DNA of 64,000 bases from assembly GCF_014524565.1 (NCBI RefSeq), contig NZ_CP060139.1:496001-560000 (forward strand). The letters are read 5' to 3'. The stretch comes from Croceimicrobium hydrocarbonivorans. GTDB lineage: Bacteria > Bacteroidota > Bacteroidia > Flavobacteriales > Schleiferiaceae. Within the stretch, counting starts at the first letter, position 1. Each line of letters begins with the position of its first letter. The notes beneath the pieces were generated by a model that saw only the letters and a list, made by a program, of their open reading frames with translations, made no database searches and was not told the DNA's origin. Positions 1 through 8,472 of the stretch are shown here, piece after piece. Made by a program: the position numbers and the translations under genes.

Positions 1-2100
1 CGGTGCCACTACTTTTAAGGCTTTGCCATCGCTTGGAGGAAGTTCCGCCCCTTGCGGCAAACTTTTCAAGGCTTCCCATTCGTAGTAGCCTTTGGGATTG
101 TGACCATCTGCCTCACGCACCTCATCTTTCAACAATTCCAAACCACTGGCTTCCAAAAGGGCCATCATAAAACTGGTACCCGACCTAGGGAATCCACTTA
201 CTATGATACTACTGGCTTTGGGGCTTTTGCCGATTAATTCATCTCTTAAAGCCAAGGCCTTTTGATGTTTGGGTGCCTTCCGTAAACACAGTTGCAATGC
301 CTTCCGGCAGGATACGCTATCCCCCGATTGATGATAGTGTAAGGCCCATAGATAATGCAAATGGGGTTGATGCATCTTTAGGCTCAAGGCCTGATTGGCC
401 CATATTTCAAAATCCTCATAAGCCCCTTTGGCAAAGGCCACCTGAGCTTTTCCATTTAAAGCCGGACTGTATTCCTGATTTAGGGCTAATGCGCGATCAA
501 ATTGTTGGTCTGCTCCCTCCCATTGACCAGCCAGGAATAAGGCATGCCCCATTTCCTGATACAGAGCAGGACTTTGCAAGCCACTTTGTTCTAGGGCCTG
601 CATTTCCACCAAGGACTTTTCGGCTTGCCCAGCTTGCAGTATGGCCAGGGCATGGCAAAAACGCAATTGTAAATCGGCCTGAAATTCTGGTTTCAATCCA
701 GTCCAAAAGCGCTCCCAAAGAGCCGAATCTCCACCATTAAGAATTAATCGCGCCTTTAATATATACCAGCGATACGCCTGATTACTGTTCAACCAATGCT
801 GATCACAAATTTGCAAGGCTTCAGCATAGGCTCCCACTTCTCTCAGGCTAATCGCCTTATTGTAATCCTGTTCTTCACGAATGCCCTTTTGTTGAGTATT
901 AGCTAAATCGATGTATTGCAATTCCTCCAAATCGCGCAAAGCATCATTTTGACCTTGCTGGGGATGAACTTCTAAAAACTGTGCATTATTAATAAGATCC
1001 CAGGTGGGTAGCCAACTGGCGGCACGCTTATTTCGAAATAGCTCCTTAATAATTCGCCCTTCCATATCCTTTGCCAGTGGTAATTGGAAATGATGCAAAA
1101 TAGTAGGTACGATATCCAGCAGGCTTATGCCATAAAGCTTTTGATTCGCTATAAAATCAGGTCCAGTAGCGGCAAAGACGCCAAATGCGCGGTGTTCTGA
1201 AGCGGGGGCTGCCGGTATATTCGGGAGTTCCTTTTGCCTTCCGGCGGAAAGCTCAAAGCCATGATCTGAAATCAAGATCAAATTATGATCCTTAGCTTTA
1301 TTGAGCATACTTCCCAGCATAGCGTCATGCCAGCGATAGGCAGCTCTAATTATATAATGATAGTGTTTGAAATCTGTATCCGAAATCTGCGCTTGCTGAG
1401 GAGGATAATAAGCGGCGCCTAAATGCTGTAATTGATCCAGGGCTTCGAAGTAGAACATTCGGCATTGGGCTTCCTTTTGCAACATCGCCATGGCACAATG
1501 GAACTGCATTCTGCTTCGCATTAATATGCGTCCTACTTTTTGAACTAAGGGATCATCCAGTAAAAGCTCGGCAGGCATTTCGGGGAAAAAGCCCGCCAGA
1601 ATTTCGGGACTTAAATCTTGGGCCTTTTCTCTTTCGGAACTTAAAAAGTCACCCCAGTCTTCGGGATAGAATTGCCCTTGCAAATCACCTTCGGCGAAAG
1701 CCAAATTGGAAATCATATCACCTCGGATCGCTTCCACCGGATTGGAAGGCCACCAGTTTAAAACCTGGCAAGAAATCCCGGCTTCCGAAAGGATATTCCA
1801 AATTGCCGGCACTTGGCGTTGCAAACTCGAAATAGCTCGAGGGCCCTCCAAGCTTTCTTCTACAAATCCTAAAATGCCATGTTCGTGGGCCCTTTTCCCG
1901 CTAGCCACCGAAGTCCATAATAATGGACTAATCATAGGCTGTAAGCTGGCCAGTGCCCCATCACTCCCATTGGCTAATAGCATTTGGAATTGGGGCATTT
2001 CTCCTTGTTCTATCAGGCTTCGGATCACCGACCACTCCGCGCCATCCCAGCCTAAAAGAAGTATTGGAGCGCTTTGATTATGCTTTTTTGGATCTGTCAT
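1..2100 (-). CDS. Phosphodiesterase (alkaline phosphatase superfamily)-TPR-sulfotransferase fusion, C-terminus cut by window edge
   Basis: Reading the minus strand from ATG 2100 gives an open frame to the left edge (700 codons), so the start is present and the end is missing. A GGAGG lies about 15 nt before the ATG. The N-terminal part looks like a type I phosphodiesterase/alkaline phosphatase fold: LLLGWDGAEW holds a metal Asp (D19), SPLLWTS a likely Thr nucleophile (T63), ISDHGFE (D279, H280) and SEHRAFG (H303) further metal ligands. About residues 395-610 are helical and TPR-like. From about 630 a sulfotransferase begins with the PAPS-binding loop SGFPRSGTS (635-643), followed by the cut. 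The substrate is unknown; a role in sulfating or trimming an envelope compound is inference. It diverges from the permease at 2145, leaving only 44 bp for both promoters. Confidence 0.85.
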   Translation of the reverse strand, partial: MTDPKKHNQSAPILLLGWDGAEWSVIRSLIEQGEMPQFQMLLANGSDGALASLQPMISPLLWTSVASGKRAHEHGILGFVEESLEGPRAISSLQRQVPAIWNILSEAGISCQVLNWWPSNPVEAIRGDMISNLAFAEGDLQGQFYPEDWGDFLSSEREKAQDLSPEILAGFFPEMPAELLLDDPLVQKVGRILMRSRMQFHCAMAMLQKEAQCRMFYFEALDQLQHLGAAYYPPQQAQISDTDFKHYHYIIRAAYRWHDAMLGSMLNKAKDHNLILISDHGFELSAGRQKELPNIPAAPASEHRAFGVFAATGPDFIANQKLYGISLLDIVPTILHHFQLPLAKDMEGRIIKELFRNKRAASWLPTWDLINNAQFLEVHPQQGQNDALRDLEELQYIDLANTQQKGIREEQDYNKAISLREVGAYAEALQICDQHWLNSNQAYRWYILKARLILNGGDSALWERFWTGLKPEFQADLQLRFCHALAILQAGQAEKSLVEMQALEQSGLQSPALYQEMGHALFLAGQWEGADQQFDRALALNQEYSPALNGKAQVAFAKGAYEDFEIWANQALSLKMHQPHLHYLWALHYHQSGDSVSCRKALQLCLRKAPKHQKALALRDELIGKSPKASSIIVSGFPRSGTSFMMALLEASGLELLKDEVREADGHNPKGYYEWEALKSLPQGAELPPSDGKALKVVAP

Positions 2101-2144
2101 GCTTTTCAAGCCTCCAATCACGGCTATAATCGTAATTTAGGGGC

Positions 2145-3389
2145 ATGGGAAAGAATATCTTTTTCGAGTACTTAAAAATTGCGCTGCAAAGTATAAAAAG
2201 CCAAGCGCTGCGTACCATATTGACGGCATTAATTATTGCCATTGGTATTACTGCTCTGGTTGGAATACTTACCGCGATAGACGCTATTAAGTCTTCCCTA
2301 ACCGGGCAATTCGCTCTTTTGGGTGCCAATACCTTTACCATCCAAAACCGAGGTCCCAATATTCGTATTGGTCGCAGTGGCGAGAGACCTAAAACTTATC
2401 CCTCCATCACCTATTATGAGGCGATGAAATTTAAGGAACAGATGCCTGCCAAGCGTGCGCGTACCAGTGTTTCTTTCCAGGCAACTGGTGCTGCTGAAGC
2501 GAAATACAAAAATCTAAAAACCAATCCGAATGTATCGGTAATGGCTGCCGATGAAAACTACTTACATACCGGTGGTTATGAATTGGAAAGCGGTCGAAAC
2601 CTCAGCTTAAACGATATTAAAGATGCCGCAGCTGTGGCGCTGATTGGTCAGGATATTGTGAGCAATTTATTCGCTAAAGAAGATCCCCTTGGCAAGTTCA
2701 TTAGTATAGGAGATGCTCGTTATCGCATTGTTGGGGTACTGGCTCCCAAAGGAAACTCTTTTGGCTTTGGTGGTGATAAATCCTTATTCATCCCCATAAC
2801 AAAGGCCCGCACCAAATATGCCACCGCCAATCGGAGTTTTGCAGTTAATGTAATGGCTTTGGAAAGCACGGAGCTGGAGTCGGTGGTAGATGAAGCTACT
2901 GCCACCATGCGCGCTGTTCGGAAATTAAAACCCAAGGAAGAAACCAATTTCAATATCATTAAAAGTGATAGCATAAGTGAAAGCTTGATCGAAAACCTGA
3001 GCTATGTAAGTATGGCCGCGATCATTATTGCCGCCATTACCTTATTGGGAGCCGCTATCGCTTTGATGAACATCATGCTGGTTTCGGTTACAGAAAGAAC
3101 CAGTGAAATCGGAATTCGCAAAGCTATCGGGGCCAAATCCAATGCCATCCTTAGTCAGTTTTTAACTGAGGCCATTGCCATTTGTCTATTGGGTGGATTA
3201 GCCGGCATCATTTTCGGAATCCTAATTGGTAATGGCATTTCTATGTTAGTAGGAGGAGCCTTTATTATCCCCTGGGCTTGGATGAGCCTTTCGGCCATCA
3301 TTTGTTTCCTAGTGGGACTTTTATCGGGCTTCTACCCTGCCCTTAAAGCCAGTCGCCTCGACCCGATCGAAAGCTTACGCTACGAATAG
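2145..3389 (+). CDS. MacB/FtsX-family ABC transporter permease (no ATPase domain)
   Basis: A 414-residue integral membrane protein with the MacB plan: an N-terminal transmembrane helix (about 22-45, rich in I/L/A), a long periplasmic MacB-core domain (about 50-270), and three C-terminal helices of an FtsX domain (about 285-405) containing the familiar TERTSEIGIRKAIGAK loop and the DPIESLRYE ending. Such permeases normally pair with a LolD/MacB-type ATPase to move lipoproteins, peptides or drugs across the envelope. No ATPase gene is adjacent, so the partner must be encoded elsewhere. Its ATG is 45 bp from the divergent start of the phosphodiesterase fusion. The substrate cannot be read from the sequence. 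Confidence 0.88.
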   Translation: MGKNIFFEYLKIALQSIKSQALRTILTALIIAIGITALVGILTAIDAIKSSLTGQFALLGANTFTIQNRGPNIRIGRSGERPKTYPSITYYEAMKFKEQMPAKRARTSVSFQATGAAEAKYKNLKTNPNVSVMAADENYLHTGGYELESGRNLSLNDIKDAAAVALIGQDIVSNLFAKEDPLGKFISIGDARYRIVGVLAPKGNSFGFGGDKSLFIPITKARTKYATANRSFAVNVMALESTELESVVDEATATMRAVRKLKPKEETNFNIIKSDSISESLIENLSYVSMAAIIIAAITLLGAAIALMNIMLVSVTERTSEIGIRKAIGAKSNAILSQFLTEAIAICLLGGLAGIIFGILIGNGISMLVGGAFIIPWAWMSLSAIICFLVGLLSGFYPALKASRLDPIESLRYE

Positions 3390-3410
3390 GTTTTCTTTAC
3401 GGCTCAAACG

Positions 3411-3446
3411 AACTACCAACTGCCAACTACTCACTACCAACAACCA
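3411..3446. repeat. Short degenerate ACTACCAAC-type repeat in an intergenic gap
   Basis: The 106-bp gap between the permease and the next gene has a C/A-rich stretch in which ACTACCAAC occurs at 3412-3420 and again at 3433-3441, with related CCAACTAC units between. It is low-complexity, lacks dyad symmetry and has no T-run, so it is not a terminator. Its function is unknown. Confidence 0.4.
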
Positions 3447-3495
3447 GCTTCCTCAAATATCCTCCCCTTCTTCCCGTTTCCCTAGAAACAGGTTT

Positions 3496-4218
3496 ATGCG
3501 AAAAGGGAAAATTGTGAAGGGAACGCTGCTAATGGTCTTCCTGCTTTTAACCGGCTCTTGCATGCCACAGTTCTTTCATCGAAACAAGGGGAAGAGCATA
3601 TCACATGGCAGTCCAGGAAAGGGTAGTTTAGAAAATGGATACCTAATAGACTACCGCCTTAAAAATGCCAAGTATTTCAGTTTAACCAGCTACTATGTTT
3701 TAGGCAATGGCTACCTCAACTCCAAAGTTTATTACACCTTAAAAGATGCTTATGCCGCCTGCGAGAAAACTTGTCCAGAGCGCAAATTCTACTATATGGA
3801 ATGTTCCTCCCGTAAAGGAGGCAAACAACTAGTGCATCGCACGCATCGCAATGGTATGAGCGTTGATTTTATGGTCCCCTTAAAAAAGGGCAACAAAGCA
3901 GCTACCTTTTACGATCATTGGGGAGTCTGGCATTACCTCTTGAATTTCGATTCATCCGGAAAATTAAATCTGAACTCCAAGGTGGAGATTGATTTCGAAA
4001 CCATGGCTAAGCATATTCTAGCCCTGGATAATGCCGCTAAAAAGAACGGATTAAAGATTAAAAAAGTGATTCTCAAGATTAATCTAAAAGATGATTTCTT
4101 CCGCAGTCCCACCGGAAAAGAAATAAAAAGAAGAGGCATTTACTTTGCCCAGGCTCTAAGTCCGGTGGTAGATAATCTACATGATGACCACTACCATATT
4201 GACTTCGCCCTGCGCTAA
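3496..4218 (+). CDS. LAS-type murein endopeptidase-like lipoprotein (MepA/M74-like)
   Basis: A 240-residue exported lipoprotein: basic N-terminus, hydrophobic stretch and lipobox LTGSC (acylated Cys 22). The metallopeptidase signature of the LAS group is visible: HRNGMSVD (H117, D124) and, near the C-terminus, DDHYHIDF (H232/H234). This resembles penicillin-insensitive murein endopeptidase MepA, which cleaves D-Ala-meso-DAP cross-links in peptidoglycan. I therefore expect a periplasmic, membrane-anchored cell-wall hydrolase. It leads a tightly spaced set of eight genes (12-bp gap to the next). The family is likely; the exact bond cut is not shown by the sequence. Confidence 0.75.
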   Translation: MRKGKIVKGTLLMVFLLLTGSCMPQFFHRNKGKSISHGSPGKGSLENGYLIDYRLKNAKYFSLTSYYVLGNGYLNSKVYYTLKDAYAACEKTCPERKFYYMECSSRKGGKQLVHRTHRNGMSVDFMVPLKKGNKAATFYDHWGVWHYLLNFDSSGKLNLNSKVEIDFETMAKHILALDNAAKKNGLKIKKVILKINLKDDFFRSPTGKEIKRRGIYFAQALSPVVDNLHDDHYHIDFALR

Positions 4219-4230
4219 TTAGCAAGGAAA

Positions 4231-5196
4231 ATGCTATGTTTAGGGATGCCTAAATCCCCGCTGTTTATTATCCTGATTTGGATGGGAAGCCTATTTTCCG
4301 GTTTCGCACAAAAAACTCAGTTCTTTTATCTTGATGCTAGTGATACTACTAAAAATTCAGCGCTCTTAATCCTGCCCGAAAGGCCTGTTATTAAGGGTTT
4401 ACTCATTCGAGACTATACCCGCCTACCCACATTAGATTCCTTAAAAGATAGTCCCTACCAATGGCGCGACCTGGCCCTAAATAGTGGATTGGCCATCCTC
4501 TACACCAGCAGCACGCAAGTATTCCCCGAGCTTTATCTCAAAGACCGTGGTTTGGAGGTGCTAGACAGTTTGCTGGGAAAAGTGCTTGCCAGCTACTCCT
4601 TTCCTGAAAACGCCCTGTTTATCGGTGGTATATCCGCTAGCGGTGCACGAGCCTTACGATATGTTCAATATTGTGCAGAAGGAAAATCGGCATTCAACAT
4701 TCGAATACGCGCTGCCTTTGCGGTAGATGCGCCTTTAGATATGGAGCGCTTTTATCAATCGGCTCATTGGAATAAAAATAAGTTTAAAGCGGGTATGCTG
4801 TGGGAGGCGAATCTTATGCAGGAGCATTATGCTCGAGAAATGGGCTGCAGTCCTGCTGAATGTAGGGAGCACTATCGCAATGCTTCGGTGCATTCCTATA
4901 GTGATAGTACTTGCAGCCGTGATCAACTTCTTCTGGGAACCAGCCTCTTACTTATCCATGAGCCGGATATGGATTGGTGGTCGAATGAAAGAGGGGCCTC
5001 TTATTTTGATATTAATTCCTTCGACTTGCAAGGCTTATACACCTGTTTAATAAACCAAGGGCATTCGGACCTTGAAATTATCAGCAGCAGTGGAAAAGGC
5101 TTCGATAGCGAAGGGAATCGCAATTGCCATTCCTGGACCATTGTGGATGAAAACTATTTGATTGAATGGATTTTAGACCGATGCGAAAGCCCTTAA
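4231..5196 (+). CDS. Exported alpha/beta-hydrolase-like protein
   Basis: A 321-residue protein with an N-terminal signal peptide ending near GFAQ. A nucleophile-elbow-like GGISASGAR (Ser 135) lies after predicted strand IGG, followed by AVDAPLD and a late HSW, giving a plausible Ser-Asp-His arrangement. It resembles esterase/PHB-depolymerase-like alpha/beta hydrolases more than any named enzyme, and the substrate is unknown. The start could be ATG 4231 or in-frame ATG 4246; an AAGGA sits too close to 4231 (2 nt), and TAGGG directly precedes 4246. Its 3' end overlaps the next gene by 16 bp, which argues for cotranslation within the operon. Confidence 0.6.
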   Translation: MLCLGMPKSPLFIILIWMGSLFSGFAQKTQFFYLDASDTTKNSALLILPERPVIKGLLIRDYTRLPTLDSLKDSPYQWRDLALNSGLAILYTSSTQVFPELYLKDRGLEVLDSLLGKVLASYSFPENALFIGGISASGARALRYVQYCAEGKSAFNIRIRAAFAVDAPLDMERFYQSAHWNKNKFKAGMLWEANLMQEHYAREMGCSPAECREHYRNASVHSYSDSTCSRDQLLLGTSLLLIHEPDMDWWSNERGASYFDINSFDLQGLYTCLINQGHSDLEIISSSGKGFDSEGNRNCHSWTIVDENYLIEWILDRCESP

Positions 5197-6557
5197 TTTT
5201 ATATTTCAGCTTACTGCTCCTTAGTTTGGGAGCAAATACTATCATGGCTCAGGCCTTAAGCAAGGATGAACTCCTAACCGATCTGCTGCAGCTAAAATCT
5301 TCGATAGAGGAATACCAGGTTACCTTATTTGAATTCCAGAGCCCTGATGTCTGGAATCAGAACTGTACAGAGCTCTTCAGTCAAATCAAAGAAGATTCCG
5401 CTCAAAGCTACTCACATCAAAAAGCCTTTTATTGGATAAGTCGCTTGACTAGTTTGGCAAATGAAGGTCATTATAGGCTTGGGAACTGGCAGGATACCGT
5501 GCACTCCGGCTTTCTGGCCAATCGTTATCTATACCTCCCAATTGCAGTTTGGATAATCGATGGCCGATTATATCTGCGAAAGGATTACTCTAAAGAACAA
5601 TGCTTAATACGTGGCAGTGAAATCCTCTCAATCAATGGCTTAAGCAGCTCTGAAATAGTAGATAAACTGCGTAAATGCAACCCCGCTGATGCCAATATCC
5701 TAAGCTATAAAGATCGGGTGATTGAATCCGGGTTTAATTGGCAATACTATCTTTATGTAGATACGTCCAGCCTGGCTAAGATTCAATATCTGGATAATGA
5801 TAGTATCCAAAGCTGCCAGATAAAGGCCCTTTGTAGGGATAGTCTTTTTGCCCAGGTGAATCGCCTAAATCCACCGGCAGAATCCAGCGCTGAGGACCGA
5901 TTTTACTCTTTGAAATTTGAATCCAACACCGCCTGGCTAGAACTTCCCACTTTCGATCGAAATCGCATGGAGCAATTTAATATTGATCCGGATGACTTTT
6001 ATGAAGCCATTTTTGATAGCATTAGAACCGCCCAAAGCGAACATCTGGTAATCGACCTAAGGGCTAACACCGGGGGCCGGAATGAAATGGTAGATGAGAT
6101 TTTACCTTATCTCATCCATGGCGAGCTGAATGTTGACTTCTTGCGCAAATCCATTTCCTGGAAAGGAAAAGAGAAGAAGTATCGTTTTCCAAAGCGCGAT
6201 AAAAACGCTTTTCAGGGTCAAATCTATGTGCTTATTGATGGTTTGAGTTTTTCCAATGGGAGTGTCTTGGCCAGACATCTCAAAGAATATAGTAATGCCA
6301 TGATAATTGGTGAGGAAAGTGGTTCTCGTTATACTGGCTTTGCAGCTGGATCCCAAGAACAAATTACCTTGCAGAACAGCGGATTGCAGATAGGCATTCC
6401 CCGTTATTATCTTTTCTATGGATTAAACCTGAATCAAGAAAATAGCAATCAAGGTGTGATCCCACACATCCCGGTGAGATATAGATTAGAAGATCGATTA
6501 ATGGAAAAGGATTTAGCCAGGGAAGTAGTTTTAGAGCAAATTAAAAAACGACAATAA
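5181..6557 (+). CDS. Exported S41-family (tail-specific protease-like) peptidase
   Basis: I chose ATG 5181 because the signal peptide starts there (basic MRKP, hydrophobic core, AQA cleavage site); the frame is open a few codons further upstream. The 458-residue product has the S41 C-terminal core: HLVIDLRANTGG, then YVLIDGLSFSNGS with the probable nucleophile Ser 358 (Phe-Ser-Asn-Gly), then GEESGSRYTGFA and a late IPRYY segment. No PDZ domain stands out, and the N-terminal half is family-specific. S41 enzymes cut C-terminal tails or degrade periplasmic proteins. The stop codon shares one base with the next ATG (TAATG). Confidence 0.8.
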   Translation: MRKPLILYFSLLLLSLGANTIMAQALSKDELLTDLLQLKSSIEEYQVTLFEFQSPDVWNQNCTELFSQIKEDSAQSYSHQKAFYWISRLTSLANEGHYRLGNWQDTVHSGFLANRYLYLPIAVWIIDGRLYLRKDYSKEQCLIRGSEILSINGLSSSEIVDKLRKCNPADANILSYKDRVIESGFNWQYYLYVDTSSLAKIQYLDNDSIQSCQIKALCRDSLFAQVNRLNPPAESSAEDRFYSLKFESNTAWLELPTFDRNRMEQFNIDPDDFYEAIFDSIRTAQSEHLVIDLRANTGGRNEMVDEILPYLIHGELNVDFLRKSISWKGKEKKYRFPKRDKNAFQGQIYVLIDGLSFSNGSVLARHLKEYSNAMIIGEESGSRYTGFAAGSQEQITLQNSGLQIGIPRYYLFYGLNLNQENSNQGVIPHIPVRYRLEDRLMEKDLAREVVLEQIKKRQ

Positions 6558-6853
6558 TGGGGGAAGTTAGTTTTAAACGCTTTAAAATTCTACTGATTCC
6601 CTATTCCGTGCTCCTTTTGGCATTTTATGCAACTTTTACATGGATTGCTCCGCAATTAGGAACTAGCTCAGTCTACGATCCTTTAAACTATATCTTGACT
6701 GGAATTCACTTTATCCTGCTGCTTCTTTTCCTTCGCCAGCAATGGCGGCCCGAATACTCCGTAAAACAAAAGATCAGTGGCAGCCTGGTACTTATCCTAA
6801 TGGGACCTATCGGCTTTTGGATCTGGCTTGCATACCGAGGTAGACTTGCTTAA
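6557..6853 (+). CDS. Small three-helix membrane protein of unknown function
   Basis: 98 residues with three clear hydrophobic segments (about 10-31, 44-60 and 73-92) joined by short charged loops. I do not recognise the family. Its ATG overlaps the preceding stop by one base and the next gene follows 10 bp later, so it is almost certainly transcribed and translated with its neighbours. An accessory role for the exported peptidases encoded on either side is possible but unproven. Confidence 0.65.
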   Translation: MGEVSFKRFKILLIPYSVLLLAFYATFTWIAPQLGTSSVYDPLNYILTGIHFILLLLFLRQQWRPEYSVKQKISGSLVLILMGPIGFWIWLAYRGRLA

Positions 6854-6863
6854 TTTACTGGCG

Positions 6864-7535
6864 ATGAAAGTACTACGCAACCTTATCCCCATTGTTTTAA
6901 TCTTAGCTCTAAGTTTAAGTCTGCGACCGGTACGAGATTGGTTAGGAAATATCTTTCCTAAAAAGATTGAAAAACGGAGCTTAGCCCTGCAACCTTATGG
7001 CAATTTTGTTCCTGAATGGTCAGCCGAAATTAAAAGAAGCTTGGAGGCCACTTACCCTATGCGATTTCATCTTTTAGAGTCTAGAGATTTACCGGAAACG
7101 GCCTTTGTAAATATCAAGAGTCCTCGCTACCGAGCAGATTCCCTGCTTCGGGATTTAGCTCGCATTAAAGCGGATACCTTGGACCACATCCTTGGCTTAT
7201 GCACTCGAGATATTTCCACCACCAAAAGAGATCGTCAAGGTCAGGTAAAGAAGCCTGAATCACGCTACGCAGACTGGGGTGTTTTTGGACTAGGTCAGCG
7301 CCCGGGAGTTGCGGCTATTGTTTCCAGCTTTCGCTTGATGCGGCCTCCCAAAGAGCTTTTCCTGGATCGATTAAAAAAGGTCAGCATCCATGAAGTAGGT
7401 CATAATTTAGGCTTGAAACACTGTGCAGAGCTCAACTGTGTTATGGCGGATGCCGCCGAAAGCCTTAGTACAGTAGACCAGGTTGGTTTTGAGCTCTGCA
7501 AGAAATGCAAACATGAAATTGGCCTTAAAGATTAA
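6864..7535 (+). CDS. amzA: Archaemetzincin-type zinc metalloprotease, membrane-anchored
   Basis: The family signature is complete: HEVGHNLGLKHC (residues 176-187 from ATG 6864), then a C-V-M Met-turn about 5 residues later and a CKKC pair (about 212-215). These are the zinc-binding His residues, catalytic Glu and the extra four-Cys structural zinc site that define archaemetzincins (peptidase M54). I start at ATG 6864, just after the upstream stop, because it begins a single N-terminal hydrophobic segment (MKVLRNLIPIVLILALSL). That implies export or membrane anchoring, unlike typical soluble archaemetzincins. The natural substrate of the family is poorly known. It sits in an operon with an S41 and a LAS peptidase. 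Confidence 0.88.
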   Translation: MKVLRNLIPIVLILALSLSLRPVRDWLGNIFPKKIEKRSLALQPYGNFVPEWSAEIKRSLEATYPMRFHLLESRDLPETAFVNIKSPRYRADSLLRDLARIKADTLDHILGLCTRDISTTKRDRQGQVKKPESRYADWGVFGLGQRPGVAAIVSSFRLMRPPKELFLDRLKKVSIHEVGHNLGLKHCAELNCVMADAAESLSTVDQVGFELCKKCKHEIGLKD

Positions 7536-7539
7536 TAGT

Positions 7540-8472
7540 ATGCGCTTGAAAATAAGCCTTTGCCTATCACTGCTCTTCATAGGCCTTCATGCACAGAATC
7601 AGCCTCCTATGCTTTTTCAGATGTACTATCAAGGCTATGAGCGGATGCCCAATTTTCACTTTGTTTCATTAAGTGAGGCCTATTTCTCCCATTTAGAAAA
7701 AGAACCTCCAGTTATTGCGGAGGACTATTTAGAATATGCTGGGTTCAAGGAGCAGAACTACCATGTGCTTAGTGCTACTAATCGCAAGCTTTTCCTGGAT
7801 CGTTGTGGTTTCAATGAAAAAGACTTTCTTTTTGTTTATGATCTGGATTCCAATATCACATTAAAATTCCCGCTTAGGAAACTCAAAGTATCGGCCTTCC
7901 TCAGTCTTTACTCAGGCGAAAATGATCAGCCCTTTCATGAATATGACTATGTGATAGGTTTGGAAATAGACTCCAATTTCCTGCCCTTAAGCTATAATGT
8001 GCATCAAAATAATTTTGCCATCATAGCCTCAGAGAACCCCTTTGAAAAAGCCAATACTGAAATCATGCAATTCACCGAAATGCCCTATGAGCATGTTCCC
8101 TTTGTGGATAGCTTAAGCCCCAAGGACAGCACTTCCCTCTTCTTCTTTAAATATAAATATGGCCCACTTCAAATTATTGCCATGGATAGAGGCGAAAAGT
8201 TCCGCCCGCATTACCGTCGACTTTTGGTCTATGATCTAAGACGCGGCGTTTATATCAATAGCCGCGAGTATTTCGACTCCGAAGGTAGTTCAGTAGCGCC
8301 CCTTAGTATTCAAGGTCGTAATTTTGGTGCCAACCAATGGGTAGGCCCCTTAATTAAAGGCCATGGTCCCATCCTATTTGGTTTCAGCTACCAGTCCTTT
8401 AGCTGTGTAAATTTAGAGTTTCTGGTACCTGGACAAATGCCGCTTCCTATATTATGCGACAATCGACATTAA
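7540..8472 (+). CDS. Secreted protein of unknown function
   Basis: From ATG 7540 (4 bp after the previous stop) a signal peptide ends near GLHAQNQ and a 310-residue product follows. The mature part is rich in aromatic residues and alternates short beta-like strands; I see no catalytic motif, lipobox or T9SS tail. I do not recognise the family. It overlaps the following TPR gene by 19 bp, so the pair is probably cotranslated. Its only context is the surrounding set of exported peptidases. Confidence 0.65.
   Translation: MRLKISLCLSLLFIGLHAQNQPPMLFQMYYQGYERMPNFHFVSLSEAYFSHLEKEPPVIAEDYLEYAGFKEQNYHVLSATNRKLFLDRCGFNEKDFLFVYDLDSNITLKFPLRKLKVSAFLSLYSGENDQPFHEYDYVIGLEIDSNFLPLSYNVHQNNFAIIASENPFEKANTEIMQFTEMPYEHVPFVDSLSPKDSTSLFFFKYKYGPLQIIAMDRGEKFRPHYRRLLVYDLRRGVYINSREYFDSEGSSVAPLSIQGRNFGANQWVGPLIKGHGPILFGFSYQSFSCVNLEFLVPGQMPLPILCDNRH

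Noticed and set aside
273-740. Plus-strand frame of 155 codons, and 1706-2077 (123 codons)
   Set aside because: Both lie antisense inside the long minus-strand phosphodiesterase-TPR-sulfotransferase frame, which has clear protein motifs.
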